DNA from: Streptomyces hyaluromycini
Lineage (GTDB): Bacteria > Actinomycetota > Actinomycetes > Streptomycetales > Streptomycetaceae
NCBI RefSeq assembly: GCF_002217755.1
Contig: NZ_BCFL01000017.1
Location: 212,020 to 276,019, forward strand
Direction: 5' to 3'
Length of the DNA: 64,000 nt
Below the pieces are notes generated by a model that worked only from the letters and a program-made list of their open reading frames with translations, searched no databases and was not told where the DNA came from. A program made the position numbers and the translations under genes. Shown in pieces: positions 1 to 8,440 of this stretch. The stretch's first letter is position 1; every line of letters begins with the position of its first letter.

Positions 1-822
1 GCCCGCTTCATGGACGACCCGGGTGGCGCACTCACCGCGACCGGTCAGATCGTCGGGACCAGCCTGTACATCGCCCCCGAGCGTGCCCTCGGTCAGCCCG
101 CCGGACCGCCGTCCGACGTCTACTCGCTCGGCTGCGTGCTCTACCAGCTCCTCACCGGACAGCCGCCGTTCCACGCCGACAGCCCGATCGCCGTCCTCCA
201 CCACCACCTCGACACGGCCCCCGTGCCGCCGCGCGAGCTGGGCGTCGGGCTGCCGCCCGCTTTCGAGAACTACCTGCTCGGTCTCCTCGCCAAGCGGCCC
301 GAGGACCGCCCCACGGCGCGGCAGACGGCCGAATGGTTCGCCGCAGGCTCCTGGCGGGGACGTCCCGAGCCGCTCCCGGCAGCCGCGCCGCGCCCCGGGC
401 CGGAGCCGCGTACCAACACCTCCGGGGAGCTCGCGGAGGCGTGGCCCGGAACGAACGCACCCCCCGGCTCCGTCACCACCTACGCCTTCCCGTCCGCCGC
501 CGGCGGCACCGCTCCGGCCCACCGGGCGCGGCGTCGTCAGCGAACGGGAGGCCGGGCCTTCGGCGGCGTACGGCGGTCGAGGGCGGTGGGCGCCGTCGCG
601 GCCGTGGTGGTCTTCCTCGCGGCGCTGCTGGTCGGCATCGCGTGGTTCTCCCCCGACCACAGCTCGGCGGACACACCGCCGACCGATCCGCCCAGCGCCA
701 CGAACCCGGCGGCCACGCCCTCGGCCCTGACCCCTCCGCCGACCGGCGGCGGCAACGGCCCGGACAAGCAGCAGGACCCCAAGAAGGGGAAGAACAAGCG
801 CGGCGAGGACGAGAAGGACTGA
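1..822 (+). CDS. Ser/Thr protein kinase, C-terminal part (5' end outside window)
   Basis: The frame is open from base 1, so the start lies upstream. The visible 273 residues begin in the kinase activation segment: a GTxxYIAPE motif at residues 19-27 and a PSDVYSLG helix-F motif near 36-43, followed by the C-lobe. This is typical of Hanks-type kinases that phosphorylate Ser/Thr on cytoplasmic targets. A Pro-rich linker leads to one membrane segment near residues 195-217 (Val/Ala/Leu-rich), then a Pro/Thr-rich, Lys/Asp-ending tail outside the membrane. No PASTA repeats are visible in the tail. The catalytic HRD and DFG motifs are outside the window, so activity cannot be judged from this sequence. 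Confidence 0.9.
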   Translation, partial: ARFMDDPGGALTATGQIVGTSLYIAPERALGQPAGPPSDVYSLGCVLYQLLTGQPPFHADSPIAVLHHHLDTAPVPPRELGVGLPPAFENYLLGLLAKRPEDRPTARQTAEWFAAGSWRGRPEPLPAAAPRPGPEPRTNTSGELAEAWPGTNAPPGSVTTYAFPSAAGGTAPAHRARRRQRTGGRAFGGVRRSRAVGAVAAVVVFLAALLVGIAWFSPDHSSADTPPTDPPSATNPAATPSALTPPPTGGGNGPDKQQDPKKGKNKRGEDEKD

Positions 823-889
823 TCCCGCGTCACACCGGACGCCGGAAGGCGACCGGCACGACGACGCCGGCGGCGGCAGACACCGGGCC

Positions 890-968
890 CCGCCGCGCCG
901 CCCCGCCGCCCCGCCGCCCCACCTCCCCGCCTCCCCGCCTCCCCGCCTCCCCGCCTCCCCGCCTCCCC
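890..968. repeat. C-rich tandem repeat (ccccgcct and ccccgccg units)
   Basis: About 80 bp of pyrimidine-rich short repeats: several ccccgccg units followed by at least five consecutive ccccgcct octamers. It lies 3' of the kinase gene. This is a slippage-prone microsatellite with G-rich tracts on the minus strand; no function is evident. Confidence 0.8.
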
Positions 969-1156
969 GAGCGGCAGTGTGGCGGCGCGTGGAAAGGTCC
1001 GTACCGGTTGCGTCAAGGGTTGTAAAAACGCGGCGACTTGGGGCCGCCCAAGCGGTCGGAAGCTGAATTCGGCGGGCGTGCCGCGCGCCGCAGGAGGGCC
1101 GGGATCTGCGTCGCGCCGTCCGTGAGGCTCAACCCGATTGATTTCGGCTTCAGTTG

Positions 1157-1185
1157 TTGACGGCGGGCAGTGCTGGGTCTACAAC
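1157..1185 (+). promoter_or_regulatory. sigma70-type promoter of the glucanase gene
   Basis: TTGACG at 1157-1162 and TACAAC at 1180-1185 are separated by exactly 17 bp, close to the HrdB consensus. Transcription would start near 1192, giving an approximately 64-nt leader to the ATG at 1256 and excluding the longer upstream reading frame. Confidence 0.75.
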
Positions 1186-1255
1186 CCGAGGGAGCGCTCT
1201 CATGTCTGCTGTTGCTCCATCCCCACGCACGCCGAACCGGCTTGAGGAGACCCGC

Positions 1256-2614
1256 ATGCAGAGTTCCGTCGGCGCACCCACCCGCAGGCCACCGGCCGGC
1301 GCCGTACGCCCGCGCACGGCTCTCGGACTGGTCGTCGTCCTGATCGCCGCCTTCTTCGCGGTGCTCGCACCGGCGCCCGCCGCGCACGCCGCCGACCAGT
1401 TGCTGTCCCAGGGCAGGCCGGCCACCGCCTCCTCGACCGAGAACGCGTCCTTCCCCGCGAGCGCGGCGGTCGACGGCAACACCGGCACCCGCTGGTCGTC
1501 GGCCTTCTCCGACCCGCAGTGGCTGCAGGTCGACCTCGGGTCCGTCCAGCAGCTCAGCAGCGTCACCCTGAACTGGGAGGCCGCCTACGCGAAGGCCTTC
1601 CAGATCCAGACCTCCACCGACGCCACCACCTGGACCACCGTCTACTCCACCACCACCGCCACCGGCGGAACCCAGAGCCTGGCCGTCACCGGCAGCGGCC
1701 GCTACGTCCGCCTCTACGGCACCGCGCGCGGCACCCAGTACGGCTACTCCCTGTGGGAGTTCCAGGTCTACGGCCCCGGATCCACCACCCCGCCGGACGA
1801 CTTCTGGGGCGGCACCAGCGACATCCCCGCCGCGAACAACGCCGTCGAGGTGAAGATCCTCAACCGCACCAACGGCAAGTACCCCGACAGCCAGGTGTAC
1901 TGGAGCTTCAACGGCCAGACGCACTCCATCGCCGAGCAGCCCTACCTCGACATGCCGGCCAACTCCGCGGGCCGCATGTACTTCTACCTGGGCTCGCCGA
2001 CCAGCGCGTACTACGACTTCATCGAGTTCACGGTCGGCAACAACGTCTTCAACGGCAACACCACCCGGGTCGACGCCTTCGGCCTGAAGCTGGCCATGCG
2101 CCTGCACACCAAGGACGGTTACGACACCGAGGTCGGCGAGAACCGGCAGACGTTCGCCGAGGACCGCGCCACCACCTTCCAGCGCTTCACCGACGCCGTT
2201 CCCAGCCAGTTCAAGGTGCTGGCCCAGACCCAGGCCCCGTACCGGATCATCGCGCCCGGCAGCGACCCGAGCTTCCGCGCGGGCGGCGCCAACGCGAACT
2301 ACTTCACGTCGTACGCCCAGTCGGTGGGCGTGACCGCGGCCACCTCCGACATCTTCGGCTGCGCGGCCTCCCTGGCGGCCGACCCGAACACGTGCGCCGC
2401 CCTCAACCGCCACGTCGCCACCCTGCCGGCCTCTCAGCAGTCCGACCCGGCCCAGTTCTACACGGCGGCACCGGCGAACTACTACGCCAAGTTCTGGCAC
2501 GACAACGCCATCAACCACCTCGCCTACGGCTTCCCCTACGACGACGTGGCGGGCCAGTCCTCCTTCGTCTCCCACGCCAACCCGCAGTGGCTCCTGGTCG
2601 CCGTCGGCTGGTAG
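1256..2614 (+). CDS. secreted GH64-type beta-1,3-glucanase with F5/8 (discoidin) domain
   Basis: The 452-aa protein starts at the ATG at 1256, preceded by GAGGAGA at a 5-nt spacing; an earlier ATG at 1202 is in frame but has a poorer site. A signal peptide (RTALGLVVVLIAAFF core) ends near residue 45 at AHA-AD. Residues about 47-170 form a discoidin/CBM32-like carbohydrate-binding domain (ATASSTENAS, WSSAFSDPQWLQVDLG). After a short linker, residues about 178-452 match the glycoside hydrolase 64 / thaumatin-like fold (VYWSFNGQTHSI, FWHDNAINHLAYGFPYDDV). The family hydrolyses beta-1,3-glucans such as fungal wall polymers and callose. The enzyme stands alone with its own promoter. Assignment to GH64 is by motif recognition. 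Confidence 0.85.
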   Translation: MQSSVGAPTRRPPAGAVRPRTALGLVVVLIAAFFAVLAPAPAAHAADQLLSQGRPATASSTENASFPASAAVDGNTGTRWSSAFSDPQWLQVDLGSVQQLSSVTLNWEAAYAKAFQIQTSTDATTWTTVYSTTTATGGTQSLAVTGSGRYVRLYGTARGTQYGYSLWEFQVYGPGSTTPPDDFWGGTSDIPAANNAVEVKILNRTNGKYPDSQVYWSFNGQTHSIAEQPYLDMPANSAGRMYFYLGSPTSAYYDFIEFTVGNNVFNGNTTRVDAFGLKLAMRLHTKDGYDTEVGENRQTFAEDRATTFQRFTDAVPSQFKVLAQTQAPYRIIAPGSDPSFRAGGANANYFTSYAQSVGVTAATSDIFGCAASLAADPNTCAALNRHVATLPASQQSDPAQFYTAAPANYYAKFWHDNAINHLAYGFPYDDVAGQSSFVSHANPQWLLVAVGW

Positions 2615-2650
2615 CCACTCCGGCCGGTTCCGCCACAAGGGCCGTACAAG

Positions 2651-2686
2651 GGCCATGGCCTGAGATCACGGTCTCAGGCCATGGCC
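2651..2686. terminator. perfect 15-bp inverted repeat, terminator-like
   Basis: Arms 2651-2665 (GGCCATGGCCTGAGA) and 2672-2686 pair perfectly around a 6-nt loop, 37 bp after the glucanase stop. There is no U tract, which is common for Streptomyces terminators. Each arm contains the palindrome GGCCATGGCC. Confidence 0.7.
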
Positions 2687-2774
2687 TGATCTCGGCACCT
2701 TTGGCCAGAACCAGTACCGTTTCCCCTGCGTCGTACGGCATGTGTGCCGATGGCCTGACCTGTGGGGGGACCAC

Positions 2775-3434
2775 ATGAGCGCCGAGATCTACTTCAGCAA
2801 CAACTACCGGGACCTGTGCGAGCGCAACGGGACCGGTGCCGGGTTCCAGTTCGAGTTCTCCTGCGCGCGCTGTTACGACACCTGGCGCTCGCCCTTCGAG
2901 CCGTACACCGGAGAGCGGGCCGCCACCTGGCTCAAGAAGGGGGTCGACGTGGCCTGGGGGATGCTCGGCCGTACCGGTACCGGGCTGACGTCGGCGGCCG
3001 ACGGGCTGGCGGGGGCCGGTTACGGGCGGGCCCGCGACGAGGCGTTCCAGCGGGCGATCGACAATGCCCAGGGGCACTTCAACCGCTGCGCGCGCTGCAC
3101 CGACTACGTGTGCGGCCGCTGCTGGAACGCGGCCCAGGGGCTGTGTCTGCGCTGCGCTCCGGACACGGCGGCCGAGGCGATGGCGGCCCAGCAGCGCGGC
3201 CTCAACGACATGGCCTCGCAACGGGCGTACGCCGCGGGGCAGCAGGCCGGACAGGGCTACGACCCCAGCACGCCCCGCCAGTTGGTCTGCCCGCACTGCC
3301 GTACCGAGACCCGCGGAGCCGCGTTCTGCCCCGGCTGCGGGCATCAACTGGCCCAGTCCGAGCGGTGTTCCGCCTGCTCCGCGGTGGTGCCGGAAGGGGC
3401 GGCCTTCTGCCCGGGGTGCGGCTCACGCAGGTAG
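2775..3434 (+). CDS. zinc-ribbon protein (C-terminal double zinc ribbon)
   Basis: The 219-aa protein starts at ATG 2775, with GGGGGGA 4 nt upstream; the longer open frame from 2742 lacks such a site. The N-terminal part carries CxxC pairs (CARC, CARCxDYVCGRC, CLRC). The C-terminal 50 residues hold two zinc ribbons of the form CPHC...CPGCG and CSAC...CPGCG. A weakly amphipathic Gly/Ala-rich segment sits at about 60-85. There are no membrane segments. Zinc binding is expected from the cysteine pattern; the biological role is unknown. The last 12 bp overlap the convergent GNAT gene. Confidence 0.75.
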   Translation: MSAEIYFSNNYRDLCERNGTGAGFQFEFSCARCYDTWRSPFEPYTGERAATWLKKGVDVAWGMLGRTGTGLTSAADGLAGAGYGRARDEAFQRAIDNAQGHFNRCARCTDYVCGRCWNAAQGLCLRCAPDTAAEAMAAQQRGLNDMASQRAYAAGQQAGQGYDPSTPRQLVCPHCRTETRGAAFCPGCGHQLAQSERCSACSAVVPEGAAFCPGCGSRR

Positions 3435-4112
3435 CGGGGCGGCGCCCGGGCAGCGGACGGGCGGGGCCGTCGTCGTGTGCTGGAGCCAGCGGGCGTCGAT
3501 CTCGCGGCCGTCCGGGAGGGTGTGGCGTGGCGGTCCGTCGGCCGCCACGAAGCCGGCGTTCGCCAGGGCCCGGCCGCTCGCTGTGTTCGCCGGCTCGTAT
3601 CCCGCCCGCAGCGTCCGCAGCCCCAGGTGGGCGTGGCCGAGGACCACGGCGGCCCGGAACAGTTCGGTGCCGAGCCCCAGGCCACGGGCGTGGGGCGCCA
3701 GCCATCCGCCGACCTCCCCGGTGCCGGGGGCCAGCCCCGTGGCCCCGGCGTATCTGCCGTCGTCCAGGCATACGCCGATCAGCATCTCCTCCCCGCCGGG
3801 GCGGGGCTCGTAGGGCTGGGCCAGCAGGCGCCCGGCCGTCCTGGACGCCCGTAGCGCGTCGGTGTCACCGGGGCGCAGCCGGAGCAGCTCCTCACGGGCG
3901 GGCGCGTCGACGACGTTGCGTACGCCCCAGCCGAGCCATCGCTGGGCCTCGGGGTCCGAGGCGGCGGCCACCGCGGCGAGGAAGTCCAGCATCGTCTCCG
4001 GGGTGTAGAGCAGGAGTCGCTCCGTACGCAGGGTGTGCCGCCGGTGCCAGCAGGGGCCGGGCAGCGGGAGCCTGGGGGCCGACCGCCCGCGGCGCAACCG
4101 AGACCAGAGCAT
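3423..4112 (-). CDS. GNAT family N-acetyltransferase
   Basis: 229 aa. The start ATG at 4112 has a GGGGGAGAG ribosome site 5 nt away. The N-terminal RTERLLLYTP and central ARGLGLGTELFRAA (acetyl-CoA pyrophosphate loop) are typical of RimJ/RimL-like GNATs, which move an acetyl group from acetyl-CoA to an amine; the C-terminal ANTASGRALANAGFV fits motif B. The substrate cannot be read from sequence. It is convergent with the zinc-ribbon gene and divergent from the permease at 4316. Confidence 0.8.
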   Translation of the reverse strand: MLWSRLRRGRSAPRLPLPGPCWHRRHTLRTERLLLYTPETMLDFLAAVAAASDPEAQRWLGWGVRNVVDAPAREELLRLRPGDTDALRASRTAGRLLAQPYEPRPGGEEMLIGVCLDDGRYAGATGLAPGTGEVGGWLAPHARGLGLGTELFRAAVVLGHAHLGLRTLRAGYEPANTASGRALANAGFVAADGPPRHTLPDGREIDARWLQHTTTAPPVRCPGAAPLPA

Positions 4113-4262
4113 GCGACTCTCCCCCCGAAGACCCCCGACGACCCCCGAAGACCTGCGAAGCCCCTGGCGGCCGTGGCAGCCGGGACGGCAGCCGGAGTCT
4201 ACTGCCGCCGGCGCGCGGGCAGGAGATGTCCACCACCCGGATGCCGTGACACCACTGGCCTC

Positions 4263-4279
4263 ATACCCTCCAGGGGTAT
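4263..4279. promoter_or_regulatory. CsoR/RcnR-type G-tract operator upstream of the permease
   Basis: ATACCC-TCCAG-GGGTAT is a 17-bp inverted repeat with G/C tracts, directly followed by an A/T-rich tataaat stretch and lying 37 bp before the permease ATG. CsoR-family metal repressors bind pseudo-palindromes of this kind. The overlap with the likely promoter suggests repression relieved by Cu(I) or a related signal (inference). Confidence 0.6.
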
Positions 4280-4315
4280 ATAAATGGTCGCGGTCGGCTG
4301 CGAAGGGCGGACACC

Positions 4316-5542
<1,227 letters not shown>

Positions 5543-5615
5543 GCGGGCGCCGACCGGGGGAGAACGTCCGGGTCGGGCACATTCGTCCCGGAGAAATCGT
5601 GGAGAAGGAGATCAC

Positions 5616-6449
5616 GTGGACCCCATCCGCGACCTCGCCGTCGCGCCCGCCGTGCGTGCCGTCTACGGACCCCAGGACCTCAGCTCCGCACCGGCGTTCG
5701 CGGGCGGATTCATCAACTTCGGCCACTGGGACGGGATTCCGCTGGACCGCCCGCTGACCGCCGAGGACCGGGTCCGCAGCCAGCGCAACCTCTACCGTCA
5801 CGTGCTCGGCACCCTCGACGGGGCAAACGCCCGTGGGGTCGAGGTCGGCTGCGGGCTGGGGATCGGCGCCGCGCTCGCGCTGGAGGAGTTCGGGTTCGCC
5901 GCCGTGACCGGTCTGGACATCCACCCCGAGCAGTTGGAGCGGGCCCGCCGGGCCAACGCCGGCCTGCTCGCCCGCGCGCCGGAGCGGCTCGGCTTCGCGC
6001 ACGGGGCGGCGGAGCGGATGCCGTTCGAGGACGGCCGGTTCGACCTGCTGTACTCGGTGGAGGCCGCCCAGCACTTCCGCGACCTGCCCGCGTTCGTCCG
6101 CGAGGCCGCCCGCGTGCTGCGCCCCGGCGGCCGGCTGGCCGTCACCAGCTTCTTCCTGCCGGCCGGTGCCGAGAACGCGGGCGGGGAACTGGCCGCGCGG
6201 CTGGAGAGCTTCGCGTCCGGCCTGGACGTGGCCCACCCGCTGGTGTCCCTGCTCGACGCCCTCGACACCGCCGGCCTGACCGCCGTACGAGCCGAGTCGA
6301 TCGGCGCCCATGTCTGGCCGGGCCTGGACCGTTTCCTGGCCGGCGTCGACCTGCCCGTGCAGTGGCCGCGCAACTTCCTGCCGGCCTACCGCGACGGCCT
6401 GCTGGACTACTACGTCGTCACGGCGGACCGCCCGCCGGCCGGCGTCTGA
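5616..6449 (+). CDS. class I SAM-dependent methyltransferase
   Basis: 277 aa. The GTG start at 5616 is set by GGAGAAGGAG 5 nt upstream. SAM-binding motif I (VEVGCGLGIG) is at residues 75-84, motif II-like GLDIHPEQL follows, then motif III-like LRPGGRLAVTSFF. The fold resembles UbiE/sterol-type methyltransferases acting on small molecules; the substrate is unknown. It follows the permease by 73 bp and may be cotranscribed. The last seven nucleotides before the stop, the stop itself and the bases after it form one unit of a 23-bp tandem duplication. Confidence 0.85.
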   Translation: MDPIRDLAVAPAVRAVYGPQDLSSAPAFAGGFINFGHWDGIPLDRPLTAEDRVRSQRNLYRHVLGTLDGANARGVEVGCGLGIGAALALEEFGFAAVTGLDIHPEQLERARRANAGLLARAPERLGFAHGAAERMPFEDGRFDLLYSVEAAQHFRDLPAFVREAARVLRPGGRLAVTSFFLPAGAENAGGELAARLESFASGLDVAHPLVSLLDALDTAGLTAVRAESIGAHVWPGLDRFLAGVDLPVQWPRNFLPAYRDGLLDYYVVTADRPPAGV

Positions 6450-6483
6450 CCCACGGGACGGCCGGCGTCTGACCCACGGGACG
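6438..6483. repeat. 23-bp perfect tandem duplication across a stop codon
   Basis: Units 6438-6460 and 6461-6483 are identical and the first contains the TGA of the methyltransferase gene. The second unit therefore carries a non-functional copy of the gene's 3' end. Confidence 0.9.
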
Positions 6484-6490
6484 GTCGCCG

Positions 6491-6535
6491 GGCACGCACC
6501 GCTGCGCCCGCTCGGGTGGCTCCGCGGTGCGTGCC
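6491..6535. terminator. 12-bp stem-loop downstream of the methyltransferase
   Basis: GGCACGCACCGC (6491-6502) and its exact complement GCGGTGCGTGCC (6524-6535) enclose a 21-nt loop. It lies 42 bp after the stop codon and is probably a terminator for the permease-methyltransferase transcript. Confidence 0.65.
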
Positions 6536-6582
6536 GCGTGGCTGTCCCGTCCCGGCCGGACCGACTTGATGATCATCGGTCC

Positions 6583-8277
6583 GTGACGACCTACGACGGC
6601 ACCCGCACCGCCGACCGCCCCCGCCGCACGGCGCCCGCCGTCGCAGCCGCCGCCCGGCACCCGGTCCTCGCCCGCGTTCTTGCCCGCGCTCTCGCCGCGG
6701 CCCTGACCCTGCTCTGCTGCTGCCTGCTGGCCTGTCTGTCGGCCGCACCGCCCGCGGTCGCACAGACCGAGGCCCGATCGGGACAACGCCCGCCGACGGA
6801 CGCCGAGGCCCGCACGGACGCGTACCTGGCGTCGGTGCGGACGACGGCCCCGGACCCCCGAGCCCTGCGCAGGTTCTTCCTGAAGCTGCCCAAGGGCGGC
6901 GACCTGCACAACCACCTCTTCGGCGCGGTCAGGACCGAGTACCTGATCGCGCTCGCCGCCGAGGACGGGCTGTGCGTCGACACCGCGACGCTGACCGCCG
7001 TCGTACCGCCCTGCGGCCCCGGCACCCGGCCGGCCGTCGACGCCCGCAGCGACCGTGACTTCCGCGAGGCGATCCTCCGGGCCTGGTCCATGTACGACTT
7101 CCCGCCGGACCAGAGCGGCCACGACCATTTCTTCGCCACGTTCGACAAGTTCGGGCTGGTGCCCGCGCTCCACCCGGGCAAGGTGCTCGCCCAGGTCGCC
7201 GACTCGGTCGCGGCGCAGCACCAGTTCTATCTGGAGACCATGGTCAACCCGGCCTCCGACCGCGCCGAGCAGCTCGCCGACGAGGTCGGCTGGGACCCCG
7301 ACCTCGCCGCCCTGCACGCCAGGCTCCTCGACGGCGGCCGGCTCGACGAGGTGGTCGCCGACGCGCGCCGGGCGACGGACGACGCCGACGCCGAGTTCCG
7401 GGCCGCCGCCCGCTGCGGCACCGACCGCCCCCGCCCCGGCTGCCGGCTCACCGTGCGCTTCGTCTACCAGGCCTTCCGCGGCGAGTCCCGCGAACGCGTC
7501 TTCACCGAGCTGGCCCTCGGCATGCGGCTCGCCGAACGCGATCCCCGCTTCCTCGCCGTCAACCTCGTCCAGCCCGAGGACGGGCCCGTCGCGCTGGCCG
7601 ACTACACCCTGCAGATGCGCATGGTGAGATACCTGCACACGGTCTACCCGAAGGCCCATGTCACCCTGCACGCGGGCGAGTTGCGGCCCGGACTGGTGCC
7701 ACCGGAGGACCTGCGGTTCCACATCCGGGAAGCCGTGGACATCGCCGGCGCCGAGCGCATCGGCCACGGCGTGGACCTCCGCCACGAGGACGACTGGCAG
7801 CGCACGGCCCGCACGATGGCCGCCCGGCGGATCGCCGTCGAGGTGCCCTTCACCAGCAACGCGCAGATCCTCGGGGTGCGCGGCGCCGCGCACCCCTTCA
7901 ACACCTACCGGTCGTACGGGGTGCCGGTCGTCCTGGCCACCGACGACCCCGGCGTCTCCCGCACCGACATCAGCCACGAGTACCAGTACGCCGCCGAGAC
8001 CTACGGCCTGACGTACCCGGAGCTCAAGGACCTGGCCCGTGCCTCCCTGGAGTACGCCTTCCTTCCCGGCCGCAGCCTCTGGCAGGGCAACCCCACCCGC
8101 GACGGCTACCGCCCGGTCGCCGCCTGCGCCGGGCAGCTCCCCGGCAGCGGGCGTGCGCCGGGCGCGGAGTGCCGGGCCCTGCTCGACGCGAGCGCGAAGG
8201 CCGCGGTGCAGTGGCGTGAGGAGGCCGCGTCGGTGTCGTTCGAGCGGACCTTCGGCCGGCGCACGGCTCGCAACTGA
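6583..8277 (+). CDS. secreted adenosine deaminase family protein
   Basis: 564 aa from the GTG at 6583; the open frame extends further upstream but crosses the preceding terminator. The N-terminus has a basic region and a Leu/Cys/Ala hydrophobic core (LTLLCCCLLACLSAAPP), a signal peptide or lipobox-like segment. All zinc-site and catalytic motifs of adenosine deaminases are present: KGGDLHNH with H109 and H111, HAGE (H363, E366), GHGVDL (H395) and TDDPG (D454, D455). The family hydrolyses adenosine to inosine. Export plus a longer N-terminal half resemble the extracellular ADGF-type enzymes. It probably works in scavenging extracellular nucleosides. The exact start is uncertain because no good ribosome site is seen. 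Confidence 0.85.
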   Translation: MTTYDGTRTADRPRRTAPAVAAAARHPVLARVLARALAAALTLLCCCLLACLSAAPPAVAQTEARSGQRPPTDAEARTDAYLASVRTTAPDPRALRRFFLKLPKGGDLHNHLFGAVRTEYLIALAAEDGLCVDTATLTAVVPPCGPGTRPAVDARSDRDFREAILRAWSMYDFPPDQSGHDHFFATFDKFGLVPALHPGKVLAQVADSVAAQHQFYLETMVNPASDRAEQLADEVGWDPDLAALHARLLDGGRLDEVVADARRATDDADAEFRAAARCGTDRPRPGCRLTVRFVYQAFRGESRERVFTELALGMRLAERDPRFLAVNLVQPEDGPVALADYTLQMRMVRYLHTVYPKAHVTLHAGELRPGLVPPEDLRFHIREAVDIAGAERIGHGVDLRHEDDWQRTARTMAARRIAVEVPFTSNAQILGVRGAAHPFNTYRSYGVPVVLATDDPGVSRTDISHEYQYAAETYGLTYPELKDLARASLEYAFLPGRSLWQGNPTRDGYRPVAACAGQLPGSGRAPGAECRALLDASAKAAVQWREEAASVSFERTFGRRTARN

Positions 8278-8325
8278 GCGCTCCGCTGAAAGTGCTGCGA
8301 TAGGCCGTGTGCCGACCGCGGCGCC

Positions 8326-8397
8326 GTCGTGGCTGGTCGCGCCCACGCGGCGGAGCCGCATATGGATACAGCCCCGCGCCCCTTCGGGGCGCTGCAG
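8326..8397. repeat. intergenic hairpin repeat, copy 1 (long variant)
   Basis: It begins ggctggtcgcgcccacgcgg and ends in the hairpin GCGCCCC-TTC-GGGGCGC (8376-8392). Nearly the same sequence recurs at 45411-45487. The hairpin core is shared with the copies at 25.7, 38.9, 39.0 and 42.8 kb. Confidence 0.8.
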
Positions 8398-8425
8398 AAC
8401 CGCAGCGGACTTCGCCGGACCCGCT

Positions 8426-8440
8426 TAGTCTGCACGGGTG
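8426..8440 (+). promoter_or_regulatory. possible -10 box for a leaderless SARP transcript
   Basis: TAGTCT at 8426-8431 (TAnnnT) lies 6 nt before the GTG at 8438 and no Shine-Dalgarno sequence is visible, so the transcript may be leaderless. No convincing -35 box is seen. Confidence 0.35.

Larger units (their letters stand above)
823..1255. other. intergenic region, 433 bp
   Basis: No gene is seen here. The stretch holds a C-rich tandem repeat at about 895-968 and the promoter of the following glucanase at 1157-1185. Open frames across it, including one on the minus strand from 1013, are shadows without Streptomyces codon bias. Confidence 0.6.
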
